DNA from: DATKHR01 sp035939575
GTDB lineage: Bacteria; Acidobacteriota; Vicinamibacteria; Vicinamibacterales; CAVVIG01
DNA length: 64,000 bases
Assembly: GCA_035939575.1 (NCBI GenBank)
Contig: DASZFS010000536.1
Span: 1-64,000, forward strand
Reading direction: 5' to 3'
The notes beneath the pieces are model-generated. The model was not told the origin of the DNA. It did not search any database and saw only the letters and a program-made list of their open reading frames with translations. Shown piece after piece: positions 50,803-59,900 of this stretch (its first letter is position 1; each line of letters begins with the position of its first letter). The position numbers and the translations under genes are program-made.

Positions 50803-51122
50803 CGGGTCGGGCCGAGGACACGTTTCAGCCGTCCGAGTCGATCTCGCCAGAATCGTTCGTAGTGACTCGTCCAAGCGTGGATCTCACGCAGCGGGGCGGG
50901 ATCGAGCCGATAAAACTGGTGCCGGCCCGCCTTGCGACGCTCGACAAGCCCGGCCTCGAGAAGAATCGCGAGGTGCTGCGACACCGCGGAGTAAGAGAGG
51001 CCAGCCGCTCTGGCGAGGTCACCCACTGCCGCCTCGCCGGGCGACATCGCGTCGAGCAGCGCCCGTCGGTGGGCGTCGGCAACTGCCCGGAAGACATCGG
51101 CCGCAGCCGGGAGTCGCGCCAC
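50799..51122 (-). CDS. ArsR-family HTH transcriptional regulator
   Basis: The protein has a clear ArsR/SmtB winged helix (DVFRAVADAHRRALLDAMSP, GDLARAAGLSYSAVSQHLAI, LVERRKAGRHQFYRLDPAPL) and ends LGRLKRVLGPTR, with no cysteine metal ligands, so a non-metal inducer is likely. I placed the start at GTG 51122 (107 residues): the predicted promoter puts the transcript start at ~51124, which would exclude the TTG at 51128. It is first in an overlapping operon with two SRPBCC genes and probably represses itself through the palindrome at its own promoter. Confidence 0.9.
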   Translation of the reverse strand: MARLPAAADVFRAVADAHRRALLDAMSPGEAAVGDLARAAGLSYSAVSQHLAILLEAGLVERRKAGRHQFYRLDPAPLREIHAWTSHYERFWRDRLGRLKRVLGPTR

Positions 51123-51124
51123 AC

Positions 51125-51158
51125 GCAAACATTACAGTGTTTGCTAAAATATTGTCAA
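51125..51158 (-). promoter_or_regulatory. ArsR promoter with overlapping operator
   Basis: Reading on the minus strand: TTGACA (51158-51153), 16-base spacer, TGTAAT (51136-51131). The -10 sits in the middle of a palindrome with 7-base arms GCAAACA/TGTTTGC and six bases between (51125-51144). A repressor bound there would block the promoter. The expected start point is within about two bases of the GTG, implying a leaderless mRNA. Confidence 0.6.
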
Positions 51159-51172
51159 TCTGTTTGGGCGCG

Positions 51173-51265
51173 TTACGAGTTGCCCGCGATCGGATCGATG
51201 CTCTTTCCGTCGAGGGAGAACACCGCCGCATTCACCCCAATGCCGACCGCGAGCATGAGGACCAT
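51173..51265 (-). pseudogene. Decayed N-terminal fragment of an ADOP permease
   Basis: A 30-residue minus-strand frame reads MVLMLAVGIGVNAAVFSLDG and stops soon after. It matches the diagnostic first-helix signature of the ADOP permeases in this window (LALGIGANTAIF, LAVGIGATTAIF). Nothing downstream continues the gene, so this looks like a small remnant of a lost copy. The match is short and a chance resemblance is possible. Confidence 0.35.
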
Positions 51266-51398
51266 CCGCCTTCGGTTCCTGGTACCTCAACCCTGATTAC
51301 TGGACGGGGCATCAATGGCTGGCACTCGTGGTGGCTGGAAGACAACGCCTCTGCCCGCGCAACGGCAGGCAATCACCCTCGACCGGGTCTACCGACGT

Positions 51399-52193
51399 TC
51401 ATCGGCTTCGCTCAGCGTTGGCGACCTTCGGCTGCACGAGCCACACAATGAGAATGCTGATGAGGTATAGACCGACCATGGGGGCCGCAAACACAGTTTG
51501 ATTCCAGGGATCCGCCGTCGGTGTCAGCACCGCGGCGATGATAAAGATGATCAGGAAGGCGTACTTGAAGTTCCGCCAGAGAAATCTCGCCGTCACCATC
51601 CGCATCTTGGCCAGGAAGAAAGCGAGCGTGGGGATTTGGAATACCACGCACATCCCGAGCAGCATCTTCGTATACAGATCGAAGACGTCTTCCACGCGTG
51701 GCATGAATGCCAGATCAGGCGAGTTGAACGTCCCGAAGAACGCAATCAAGTACGGAAACAGAATGTAGTGGCTGAATGCCGCACCCGCCACGGCGCCGAC
51801 CGTCGTCAACAGTACGAAGGGAATAGCCAGGTGCTTTTCCTTCGCATACAGCCCCGGTGCAATGAAGCGCCAGACCTGAAACATGATGACCGGCGCAGCC
51901 AGCAGCGCCCCCGCGATGAGCGCCACGGTAATGTAAAGCCCAAACGCTTCGCCCGGTTGGGTGTAGATGAGGCTTGTTCCGGGCGGCAGCATGCGGCGGC
52001 TCGGCGCGAGCACGAAGGCCACGATCCGATCAATGAAGACGAACGCCACCAGCATCCCTACGGCAACTGCGATACACGAGCGGATGATGCGCTTGCGAAG
52101 TTCCTCGAGATGGTCCAGCAAGCCCATCTTGCCTTCGCGCCGTTCATCGTCGTCATCGCCCGGAAGCAGTTGGTAGGCGAGGGCCGTCGTCAT
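51399..52193 (-). CDS. tatC: Sec-independent protein translocase subunit TatC
   Basis: This six-helix protein has the TatC hallmarks: MGLLDHLEELRKRIIRS at the cytoplasmic N-terminus, QPGEAFGLYITVALIAG, FQVWRFIAPGLYAKEK, AGAAFSHYILFPYLIAFF and PTADPWNQTVFAAPMV. From 52193 it is 264 residues, the usual length; ATGs at 52280 and 52127 are alternatives. TatC is the twin-arginine receptor. No tatA/tatB is adjacent, so they must be elsewhere. The three DUF1552 proteins of this window carry twin-arginine leaders and are probable clients. Confidence 0.94.
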   Translation of the reverse strand: MTTALAYQLLPGDDDDERREGKMGLLDHLEELRKRIIRSCIAVAVGMLVAFVFIDRIVAFVLAPSRRMLPPGTSLIYTQPGEAFGLYITVALIAGALLAAPVIMFQVWRFIAPGLYAKEKHLAIPFVLLTTVGAVAGAAFSHYILFPYLIAFFGTFNSPDLAFMPRVEDVFDLYTKMLLGMCVVFQIPTLAFFLAKMRMVTARFLWRNFKYAFLIIFIIAAVLTPTADPWNQTVFAAPMVGLYLISILIVWLVQPKVANAERSR

Positions 52194-52349
52194 GTACGGT
52201 GTGCCGTCAGGCTGACTGCCCGGGCGCGGCGGCCGTTGGTGGCTGCGTCGGCCGCGTTGGGACGACAGTGGGATCATCATCGTGTGGCCCTTGTGGGAGC
52301 TCGGTCGACTGTCGCTGATTCTACCCCGGCAGTCGTGCGGGCTTGATGG

Positions 52350-52481
52350 CTACTGGTGGAACTCAAGTCGACCCGCGGCTGCCTGCTGTGCGGTATAAAC
52401 AGCGGCCGGCGCTGCCGGTGTGGCCGTCTGAACCGCGAATACGCAACTCGCAACGGCGATCGTCCCCAGCAGCGTCTTCAT
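52350..52481 (-). pseudogene. Truncated N-terminus of an exported c-type cytochrome-like protein
   Basis: A strong GAGGAG precedes an ATG at 52481 that opens a 43-residue frame: signal peptide (KTLLGTIAVASCVFAVQTA) followed by VYTAQQAAAGRLEFHQ and a stop. The 'Y-T-x-x-Q-A-x-x-G-R' segment is how many acidobacterial PQQ-dehydrogenase/cytochrome proteins begin just before their CxxCH, so this is probably the stub of one. No CxxCH follows in any frame before the TatC gene. It could alternatively be a real short secreted peptide. Confidence 0.45.
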
Positions 52482-52564
52482 GTGATCTCCTCTGCGGCCC
52501 GGCCAACCCGAGATGGATCGCCCAGCATTCTAATTCGAATCACATGACCTGAAGGTTGCATAGA

Positions 52565-53089
52565 TCAATAGATCAGCCACTGGCTCGGGTGGACTAACCG
52601 AACGAAGAGGGAGAGGTAGCGAGGCTGGAACAGCGCCATGTCCGCCGCAAAAAAAGCGGTCGTCGCTGCAAACGCCACGACGAACCTCGCGACATCACCG
52701 CTCGCTGTGGTGCGCAGCCGCGCGTAGCCCCATAGGCATCCGGCAACCACGACGAGGTTCGAAACCCACGCGAATACCGCAATGAGTTGATCGGGCCGTG
52801 TCAGGTGCCCCGTACGCAGCGATGCCGCCAGCGCGTCGAGTCCGTTGCGGAAGAATGACGTCGCGACGAGGTTGGTCAGGTCCCACAAACCCGCCGCCGA
52901 GATGCCGATGAAGTAGCCCCATCGGTTCTGCTTCAGCGCCAGCGCAATCGTTGCGATGTACATCCAGGCCTGGACGAAATGCAGCCACCGGATGTCCGCC
53001 TGCCACACTGCCGACACCGCCAGCACGACGATGAACCCGCAGCTGCCACACACGATGGTCAACTCCACCGCACGGATGTTGCGCTTCAT
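52565..53089 (-). CDS. Multi-pass membrane protein of unknown function
   Basis: The start at 53089 has AAGG upstream. The 174-residue protein has about five membrane helices (VELTIVCGSCGFIVVLAVSA, FVQAWMYIATIALAL, YFIGISAAGLWDLTNLVA, LIAVFAWVSNLVVVAGCLWG, FVVAFAATTAFFAADMALF) with aromatic-rich loops and a short tail. I do not recognise a family or catalytic motif. It is isolated, between a decayed cytochrome stub and a gene-poor gap. Confidence 0.75.
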   Translation of the reverse strand: MKRNIRAVELTIVCGSCGFIVVLAVSAVWQADIRWLHFVQAWMYIATIALALKQNRWGYFIGISAAGLWDLTNLVATSFFRNGLDALAASLRTGHLTRPDQLIAVFAWVSNLVVVAGCLWGYARLRTTASGDVARFVVAFAATTAFFAADMALFQPRYLSLFVRLVHPSQWLIY

Positions 53090-53517
53090 GTACCTTGCTC
53101 GGCGGCTTGTCCAAACCATCCGGCTGCGACGGCCACGTCATCGAGCGAACCGAGCCGGTGCCTCATCCCGTATTGGCTAGGTCAAGGCTGCCGCGCCGAA
53201 GTTGCTCCCGCCACGTCTCGTCGGACATGTCTTGTGTCACAAGGTATGACGGACCAGACCGTCGCGAAGTTCCAGCTCGAATCCGGGGTTCAAGAGCGAC
53301 CGGATGGCAACGTTCGAAATGCGCTCGATGCGAAACTCAGGTCCGACGATCGAGCGTGTCAACGTGATGAAGATCTTCGTTGACGGCGCCGAGTTCTGTC
53401 GTCGTGAGCGCGATAGTTGACATCTCCGAGCCAAGTCGCGCCGCCGGTTAGAGTAGAATGACGCCACGTGAACAATACGGTTGACCAGCCGTGCGGCTGC
53501 TCCCGAAGGAGTCTGGC
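53090..53517. other. Gene-poor gap with a possible coding remnant
   Basis: No intact gene is visible. On the minus strand at ~53237-53390 a frame without a start reads KIFITLTRSIVGPEFRIERI and continues to LELRDGLVRHTL before a stop. This is protein-like and may be the end of a lost gene, but I cannot name it. The last ~60 bases hold the ribosome site (GAAGGAG) of the gene starting at 53518; a TTGACA at 53417 has no -10 at proper spacing. Confidence 0.3.
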
Positions 53518-55497
53518 ATGAGAAGTCGTGCGCGATGGGTCGCACTCGGATTAGCGGCGCTGACCGGATCGGTCTGGTTGAGCGCGCAGTCTCCCGCCGG
53601 CACCGCGGCGCTGGATGGCTCGCTCTACACCGCCATTCGATCGGGCGACGCTGCAAAGCTGCGCGCGTTGATCACGACGCCGGCCGACGCGAACGTCAGG
53701 GCGGCCGAGGGCTATACGCCGTTGATGAATGCGGCGTCGGTGGGCTCGCTCGACGCCGTGAGGTTCCTCATCGACAAGGGCGCCGACATCAACGCGCAGA
53801 GCGACAGCGGAATTACCGCCCTGATGCTCGCGGATGGCGATCTGGCCAAGCAGCGGCTGCTGCTGTCCAGCGGCGCCGTCGTGAACCTCGCGACGAAGAT
53901 GGGGCGGTCGGCCGTGTTCCTGGCGGCAATGCGCGATCCGTCCGCGGACGCGGTTCGGTTTCTCGTGTCGCGAGGCGCCGACCTCAAGACGAAGGACGTG
54001 TTCGGCAACACGCTGCTGGGGGCGGCCGCCGCCGGGAACGACACCGACACCATCCGCATGATCCTCGACGCCGGCGTCGACGTGAATACCGCGGCAACCA
54101 CCGGGATGACGCCGCTGATGTTGTCGGCGGGGCAGCGGAATGTCGAGGCCGTGACGCTGATGATCGCCAGGCACGCGAACGTCAACGCGATCGCCACCGA
54201 ACCAGGCATGATGCCGGGCCAGAATCCGAAGAGCGGTCCGGTCGCGCTGGGTTCCTACACGGCACTGTTGATGGCGTCGGCGCAGGGGCCACCGGAGTTG
54301 ATTGCGGCGCTCCTCGACGCCGGCGCCAACGTCAACTACGTCGAGTCCAGAAAGCTGACGCCGCTGATGTTGGCGATCGCCGCCGACCACCAGCGGCCCG
54401 ACGTGATCCGCCTACTGCTTGCGCGCGGCGCCGATCCGTCGTTGAGCGACGCGCAGGTGGGGACGGCGGCCGACTGGGCCGCTAAAGTCGGTGCCCCGGA
54501 CGGTATTGCCATCCTCCACGGGTCGAAGTCGCAGCCCGCGGCGTCTGACACGCAGACGAGTGCGCCGCTCGATGCCAAGTCCTCCGTCGAGCGGAGCGTT
54601 GCGCTTCTCGAGACCTCGAGTCGCGGCTTCTACGAGAAAAGCGGATGCATCGGATGCCACGCGCAGAGCATGACCGACCTGGCCGTCGCCGAAGCGCGGC
54701 TCAAGGGCGCGCGGATCGATCCGAAAGCCGCCGCGGATCGGAGAGCGATGTACGAAGCCGCATCGTTCCCGCCGTGGTTGCTGCACGAGCGAGGCGACAT
54801 TCTGGTGCCGGAAATCGTCGCCTACAGTGCCGCGGCTCTGGCCGCATCCGGCTACCCGGCCAATCGGCTGACCGATTCGATGGCACTCAATGTCGCCGCC
54901 ACGCAGAGCCGAGATGGCGCGTGGCATCAGCAATTGGGTATCCAAGAGCGCCCGGGCGCCGAAGATGGCGACATCTTTCGCACGGCGCTGTGCCTGCATG
55001 CGCTCGCCGCCTACGGACCGCCGGGGCGCGCGGCGGAGATGGCGTCGCGCATCGCGAACGCGCGCGAGTGGCTGGCGCATGCGTCGCCGGTCACCGCGGA
55101 AGATCGGAACATGCAGCTGCTCGGCCTCTGGTGGGCCGGTGCAAGTGCCGCCAGCATGACGCCGTATGTGACGCGCATTCTTGCGGAGCAGCGCGGTGAT
55201 GGCGGCTGGCCGCAGCGCGACGGTCTTGGCACCGATGCCTACGCGACGGGGGAGTCGTTGTATGCGCTCGCCAAGAGCGGCAGCGTGTCGCCATCTGACG
55301 CGCGGTATCAGCGCGGCGTGCGGTATCTGCTGACGACGCAACGCGCCTCGGACGGATCGTGGCGCGTTCCGAGCCGCTCCCCGAAGTTCCAAGCATTTTT
55401 CCAGAGTGGCTTCCCCTATGCCGGAGATCAGTGGATCAGCCAGTGGGCGACAGGCTGGGCGTCGATGGCGCTCGCGCAGGCGATCGATGCGCGGTGA
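53518..55497 (+). CDS. Exported ankyrin / CxxCH / alpha-toroid fusion protein
   Basis: GAAGGAG six bases upstream fixes the ATG at 53518 over one at 53491. The 659-residue protein has a signal peptide (WVALGLAALTGSVWLSAQ). Ankyrin repeats cover ~30-340 (AEGYTPLMNAASVG, KMGRSAVFLAAMRD, SRKLTPLMLAIAAD). A C-I-G-C-H motif follows in GFYEKSGCIGCHAQSMTD, and the C-terminal ~280 residues look like an alpha/alpha toroid (VAATQSRDGAWHQQ, LAEQRGDGGWPQRDG, LTTQRASDGSWRVP), the repeat style of squalene-cyclase-like proteins. The QxxDGxW repeats suggest an ancestral cyclase fold, though the acidic cyclase motif is not evident. It is a single gene, far from cassettes A-C but related by its ankyrin part. 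Confidence 0.85.
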   Translation: MRSRARWVALGLAALTGSVWLSAQSPAGTAALDGSLYTAIRSGDAAKLRALITTPADANVRAAEGYTPLMNAASVGSLDAVRFLIDKGADINAQSDSGITALMLADGDLAKQRLLLSSGAVVNLATKMGRSAVFLAAMRDPSADAVRFLVSRGADLKTKDVFGNTLLGAAAAGNDTDTIRMILDAGVDVNTAATTGMTPLMLSAGQRNVEAVTLMIARHANVNAIATEPGMMPGQNPKSGPVALGSYTALLMASAQGPPELIAALLDAGANVNYVESRKLTPLMLAIAADHQRPDVIRLLLARGADPSLSDAQVGTAADWAAKVGAPDGIAILHGSKSQPAASDTQTSAPLDAKSSVERSVALLETSSRGFYEKSGCIGCHAQSMTDLAVAEARLKGARIDPKAAADRRAMYEAASFPPWLLHERGDILVPEIVAYSAAALAASGYPANRLTDSMALNVAATQSRDGAWHQQLGIQERPGAEDGDIFRTALCLHALAAYGPPGRAAEMASRIANAREWLAHASPVTAEDRNMQLLGLWWAGASAASMTPYVTRILAEQRGDGGWPQRDGLGTDAYATGESLYALAKSGSVSPSDARYQRGVRYLLTTQRASDGSWRVPSRSPKFQAFFQSGFPYAGDQWISQWATGWASMALAQAIDAR

Positions 55498-55620
55498 CGA
55501 CGGGGACCAAACAGCACTGATTCGTCTTCCGGATTCACCTGCAATCCGCGCCAGCGGTGGAGATATATTGGAGACGGTGATGGAGGGTCAGACGAAGTTG
55601 AGTGGTTAGAACAAGTTAGT

Positions 55621-55696
55621 TGGGGTGGGCGACGGGTATCGAACCCGCGACCTCCTGAGCCACAGTCAGGCGTTCTGCCACTGAACTACGCCCACC
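55621..55696 (-). tRNA. tRNA-His (GTG)
   Basis: The minus strand folds as a full cloverleaf. The acceptor stem GTGGGCG/CGCCCAC has the extra 5' G (55696) opposite discriminator C73, the identity element of tRNA-His. The anticodon arm is CCTGA-CTGTGGC-TCAGG with anticodon GTG. The T-arm carries GGTTCGATACC, and CCA is encoded at 55621-55623. Confidence 0.97.
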
Positions 55697-55724
55697 ACAC
55701 CGACGCGGACCCACCAGTGTAGCA

Positions 55725-56714
55725 CTACGCTTCAGGTTCCTCCAGCGGCAGCGTCGGTTCGACGACGGCCTCGTGCGTTTCCACGAGCACACCGTTCACG
55801 AGATGCGTCTTGACCAGATAGATGTGGCTCGCGTGCCTGCCTTTGGCCTCGTACATCAACTTGTCCGCGCGTTGAATGAGATCGGCGGCCACGCGGCGAG
55901 CGACGAATCGCCGATCGGTGACGCGGCCGAGCCACAGGCACACGACGCCGACGTCCACGCGGACCGGGTACGCGGCCAGACGCTGATCCTCGACCGTCCA
56001 GTCGTAGCGCTCTACGGCCTCGCGGAACCGCTCCCCGACCGCGCGCGCCTGGGAGGAGTCGGCGAGGTCCGGGATCATGAAGCAGAATTCGTCCCCGCCG
56101 AAGCGCGCGTGGAGCTCCTTCCCCCGCGGCCCGCCGCGCGCGTCGGCTGCCCCGAGAGGGCCGGCCGGCGGCCGTTCCTGCGCGATGAGATCTTCCGATC
56201 GAATCTGCTCGCGAAGGAGGCCGGCCACGCGCTCGATGATCCGATCCCCGACGGCGTGTCCGAGCGCATCGTTGTAGCGTTTGAAGCCGGTGATGTCGAC
56301 CAGGCCGACGGCGCACCAGCGGCCGCGCTGCTCGAGTGCGAGAAACGCCTCGAGCTGCTCGGTGAAGCGGGCGAAGTTCATCAGCTTGGTCTTCGGATCC
56401 CGATTCGACTTGTCGGTGAGGTCGGCGACGAGCGCCTCGAAGTAATGCGAGATGCTGCTGACCGTCGCGTCCTTCGCCGAGAGCTCGGTCTTCACGCGCG
56501 CCATCTTGTCGGCGAAGCCTGCGGACAGTGCCTGAATTGCCTCGTGCTTCGACTCCTGCCACAGGCGCTCGTGGCGCGTGAATACGGCGTCGATCGCCGC
56601 GAGCAGGGCGGCCTCCAGCTCGGGCGCGAGCTGAAGATGGTCGCGTACCCAGACCTGCAACTCGTTACGCGTCTGCGGTTGCGCGCCAAAATCGATGAGG
56701 TTGTCCGGACGCAT
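55725..56714 (-). CDS. Diguanylate cyclase (GGDEF)
   Basis: This 329-residue protein without membrane helices has an N-terminal helical region (~1-110). The GGDEF domain is at ~115-290: DPKTKLMNFARFTEQL, DITGFKRYNDALGHAVGD, signature FGGDEFCF intact. The I-site position upstream reads RGKE rather than RxxD, so product inhibition may be weak. The product would be cyclic-di-GMP. It lies on the same strand downstream of the hybrid kinase (221-base gap) and next to tRNA-His, and may take its signal from that kinase system. Confidence 0.92.
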   Translation of the reverse strand: MRPDNLIDFGAQPQTRNELQVWVRDHLQLAPELEAALLAAIDAVFTRHERLWQESKHEAIQALSAGFADKMARVKTELSAKDATVSSISHYFEALVADLTDKSNRDPKTKLMNFARFTEQLEAFLALEQRGRWCAVGLVDITGFKRYNDALGHAVGDRIIERVAGLLREQIRSEDLIAQERPPAGPLGAADARGGPRGKELHARFGGDEFCFMIPDLADSSQARAVGERFREAVERYDWTVEDQRLAAYPVRVDVGVVCLWLGRVTDRRFVARRVAADLIQRADKLMYEAKGRHASHIYLVKTHLVNGVLVETHEAVVEPTLPLEEPEA

Positions 56715-56935
56715 TCTGGACCGGCTCTATCTCTACAAATGGCGTGCCTGCGGATACGCGCCCCGTCCCGCAACGGGGATGCTCGATTCCCACGATTTTA
56801 GGCCAGTACCCGTCCTGCTGCGTATGTGACTCATCCGAAAAGATGGATAGGGTAGGTAAATTCCACATGTCTCGTACAGTAAACGTCCGCTCAACGTCCT
56901 CATCTGGGGTTCGCAGCGGTCTGACCCTGGACCGG

Positions 56936-59900
56936 TCAGTTCGCGGCTGCTGCCAGGCGCTGCAGCAATTCGACAAGGCCGTCGGTCTCGAGGCGTACGG
57001 TGGCCCATATGCCTTCCGCCTCCGACAGCTCGCCCGTCCGGCCGATCTCTTCCAGTGAGCGCGCCGCGTCCACGAGCCCGATCGCGTCGAAGTTGGCGGC
57101 CGCGCCCTTGAGCGTATGAGCCGCCCGGCGCAGCGATTCGCCATCATGCGCGTCAAGCGCCTCCCGGATCCGCTGCAGATGCGCGGGGGCGTCGTCAATG
57201 AACAGGCGGCTGATCTCGAGGAGCAGCTGGCGGTCGCCGCCGACACGCGCAAGCACCCGATCGGACAGCGCCACCTCTTCGGCCGCCGGCGCCGGCGACG
57301 TCGCCGCGGGTCGCCCGTCGGCCATGCGCTCGACCAGGTCACACAGCTTGCGCGAGTCGAGCGGCTTGGTGAGGTATTCGTCCATGCCGGCCGCCAGGCA
57401 CCGCTCGCGATCGCCTTTCATCGCATGGGCCGTCATGGCGATGACTGGAAGGTGTCCGCCGGTTGTCCGCTCGCGTTCGCGGATCGCAGCGGTCGCTTCG
57501 AAGCCGCCCATCTCGGGCATCTGGACGTCCATCAGCACGACGTCGAACGCGTTGCGCTCGAGCGCGTCGAGCGCCTCGCGTCCGTTCGCCGCGATGGTCA
57601 CCTTGTGGCCGCGGCGCCCGAGCAGGCTCGCGGCCAGGCGTTGATTGACGACGTTGTCCTCCGCGAGCAGCACCCGTAACCGGCGGTCCGGAAGATCGGC
57701 GGGCATCATCGACGGCGGCAACGGCGGGCGCGACCCCTGCTCGCGAGACAGGGCCCGGCCGATGGCCGCGAGCAGCTCGCGCTGATCCACGGGCTTGGTC
57801 AGGTGCTGCATGACGCCGACATCGCGCAGCTTGGTCCTCTCGTCGTACAGTCCCGATGAACTGAGCATCATGATGGTCGGCCCGGCGATCTTGACCTCGC
57901 CATGAATCTGGCGCGCCACCTCGAAGCCGTCCATCGCCGGCATGTTCGCGTCCAGGAGCAGCAGCGCGAAGGGCCGCCCGGCGGAACTTGCGTCGCGGAG
58001 CGCCGTCAGCGCCGCCGCCCCGCCATCGACGACGGTCGGCCGCATCTTCCAGCGCAGGAGAAGGTCGTGCAGCATTCGCCGGTTGACGGCGTTGTCGTCC
58101 ACGATCAGCACCGGCAGATCGGTGAGATCGACCGTCGTCGTTTCGGGTCGCGCGTCGGAGACCCCGAGCGGGAGCGTGAAATGGAATGTGCTGCCCTCGT
58201 GAGGCGCGCTCTCGAGCCAGATGCGTCCGCCCATGAGCTCGATGAGCGTTGAGGAGATGGCGAGCCCCAGGCCGGTGCCGCCGAACCGCCGTGTTGTGGA
58301 GCCATCGGCCTGCCTGAACGGCTCGAAAATCGTTTGTTGCTTCTCCCTTGGCACCCCGATGCCGCTGTCGCTGACGAAGTAGTGCAGCACGCACTGCGCG
58401 GCGTCCGCCGACTCGACCTGCACCTGCACGAGGATCTGCCCGCGCTCGGTGAACTTGATCGCGTTGCCCACGAGGTTGACCAGCACCTGACGGAGCCGCC
58501 CGGGGTCGCCGACGCCGACGCTGGGCACGTCCGGCAGGACGTGGCAGACCACTTCGAGACCCTTCTGTTCGGCGCGCAGCGCCATCGGCTTGAGCAGCTC
58601 GGCGAGCTGATCGCGCAGCGAGAAAGGAATCTGCTCCAGCTCCAGCTTCCGCATCTCGATCTTCGAGAAGTCGAGGATGTCATTGAGGATGCTGAGCAGC
58701 GCGTCGGCGGAGGTCTTCACCATCGAGAGATACTCACGCTGTTCGGCCGAGAGCGCCGTGTCGAGTGCGAGCTCCGTCATGCCGATGATGCCGTTCAGCG
58801 GCGTGCGGATCTCGTGGCTCATGTTGGCGAGGAACTCGCTCTTCGCCTGGTTGGCCTCCTCGGCGACCCGCGTCGCCTTGGCGAGCTCAGCGGTCCGATC
58901 GCGGACCTTGCGGTCGAGATCCTCGGTGAGGAGCCGCAGCTCGCCGTTCAGCCGCTCGCGCTGGGCCAGCGCCTGCTGGAGGCGCTGATACGAGTCGGCG
59001 AGGCGCGAGTGCATGCTGTTCACATCACCGAGCAGCTCTGCGATCTCGGCGGGCGGGTCAGACGAAAGCTTGGCCAGATCGGGCCGGCCGCGCGCGGAGA
59101 TGTTCCTGACGATCCGGACCAGCTCCTCGAGCGGCTCGGTCAGCGCCCGGGAGAAGCGGCGCGCGCCCAGGACCGCGCCGCCAAGCGCGAGGACGACGAG
59201 CGTCAGCGTGAATGCATAGTAGCCCGCCGATTGCAGCCGCAGATTGATCAGCGGCTGCGCCACGAGAACCCGCCATTCGGCGGCCGGGACATCGGCCGCT
59301 GCGGCGAGCCGCACGCCGCCCTTCGCATCCGGACCCTCGTGCTGGTACCTGAAGATGCCGTGATCGGCGTTCGCGCGCGCCGTGACCAGCGGATCCCCCG
59401 CCAGGCTCTGGAGCGGCGAATAGCCGGCGCGCCCGCTTGCGTAGATGACACGATCGCGCTGGTCGACGATCGCGATGCTCACGTCGGGCAGCGTGCCGAA
59501 GCCCTGCACGAAATCCTGGAATTTCGAGAGGTCGAGCGATCCGCCGGCGACGCCGGCGACCGTCCCGTTCGTGCCGAGCACCGGCATCGCAATCGTCACG
59601 ATCGGGACATGGGAGAGCCGCCCGAGGATCACCTCTGAGATGGTGACGTGCCCCGAGCGGATGGCATCGATGAAGTACTGACGGTCCGCGATCGTCGGGA
59701 TCGGCGCGCCCCCCTCCGGCGGAGGGTAGATCTCATGGACGTTGCCGCCCGAGTCGGCGGCAAACACCGTGATGAATCCGGGATAGATCGTGTGGTACTG
59801 GACGACCAGTTTCTGCCGATCTTCCGAGGCGAGCGACCCGCCGGCGAAGGTTGCCGCGAGCGATTGGACGGCCTGAGCGTGCCCGAGCACGTAGTTGTCG

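Noticed and set aside
53237..53656. Minus-strand frame of 139 codons across 53.2-53.7 kb
   Set aside because: Its N-terminal part is antisense to the ankyrin gene; only the last ~45 residues look protein-like, so it is noted as a possible remnant, not a gene.
56761..56778. Hairpin CCCCGT/ACGGGG between the hybrid kinase and the cyclase as a terminator
   Set aside because: Only six pairs and no U-tract on either strand.
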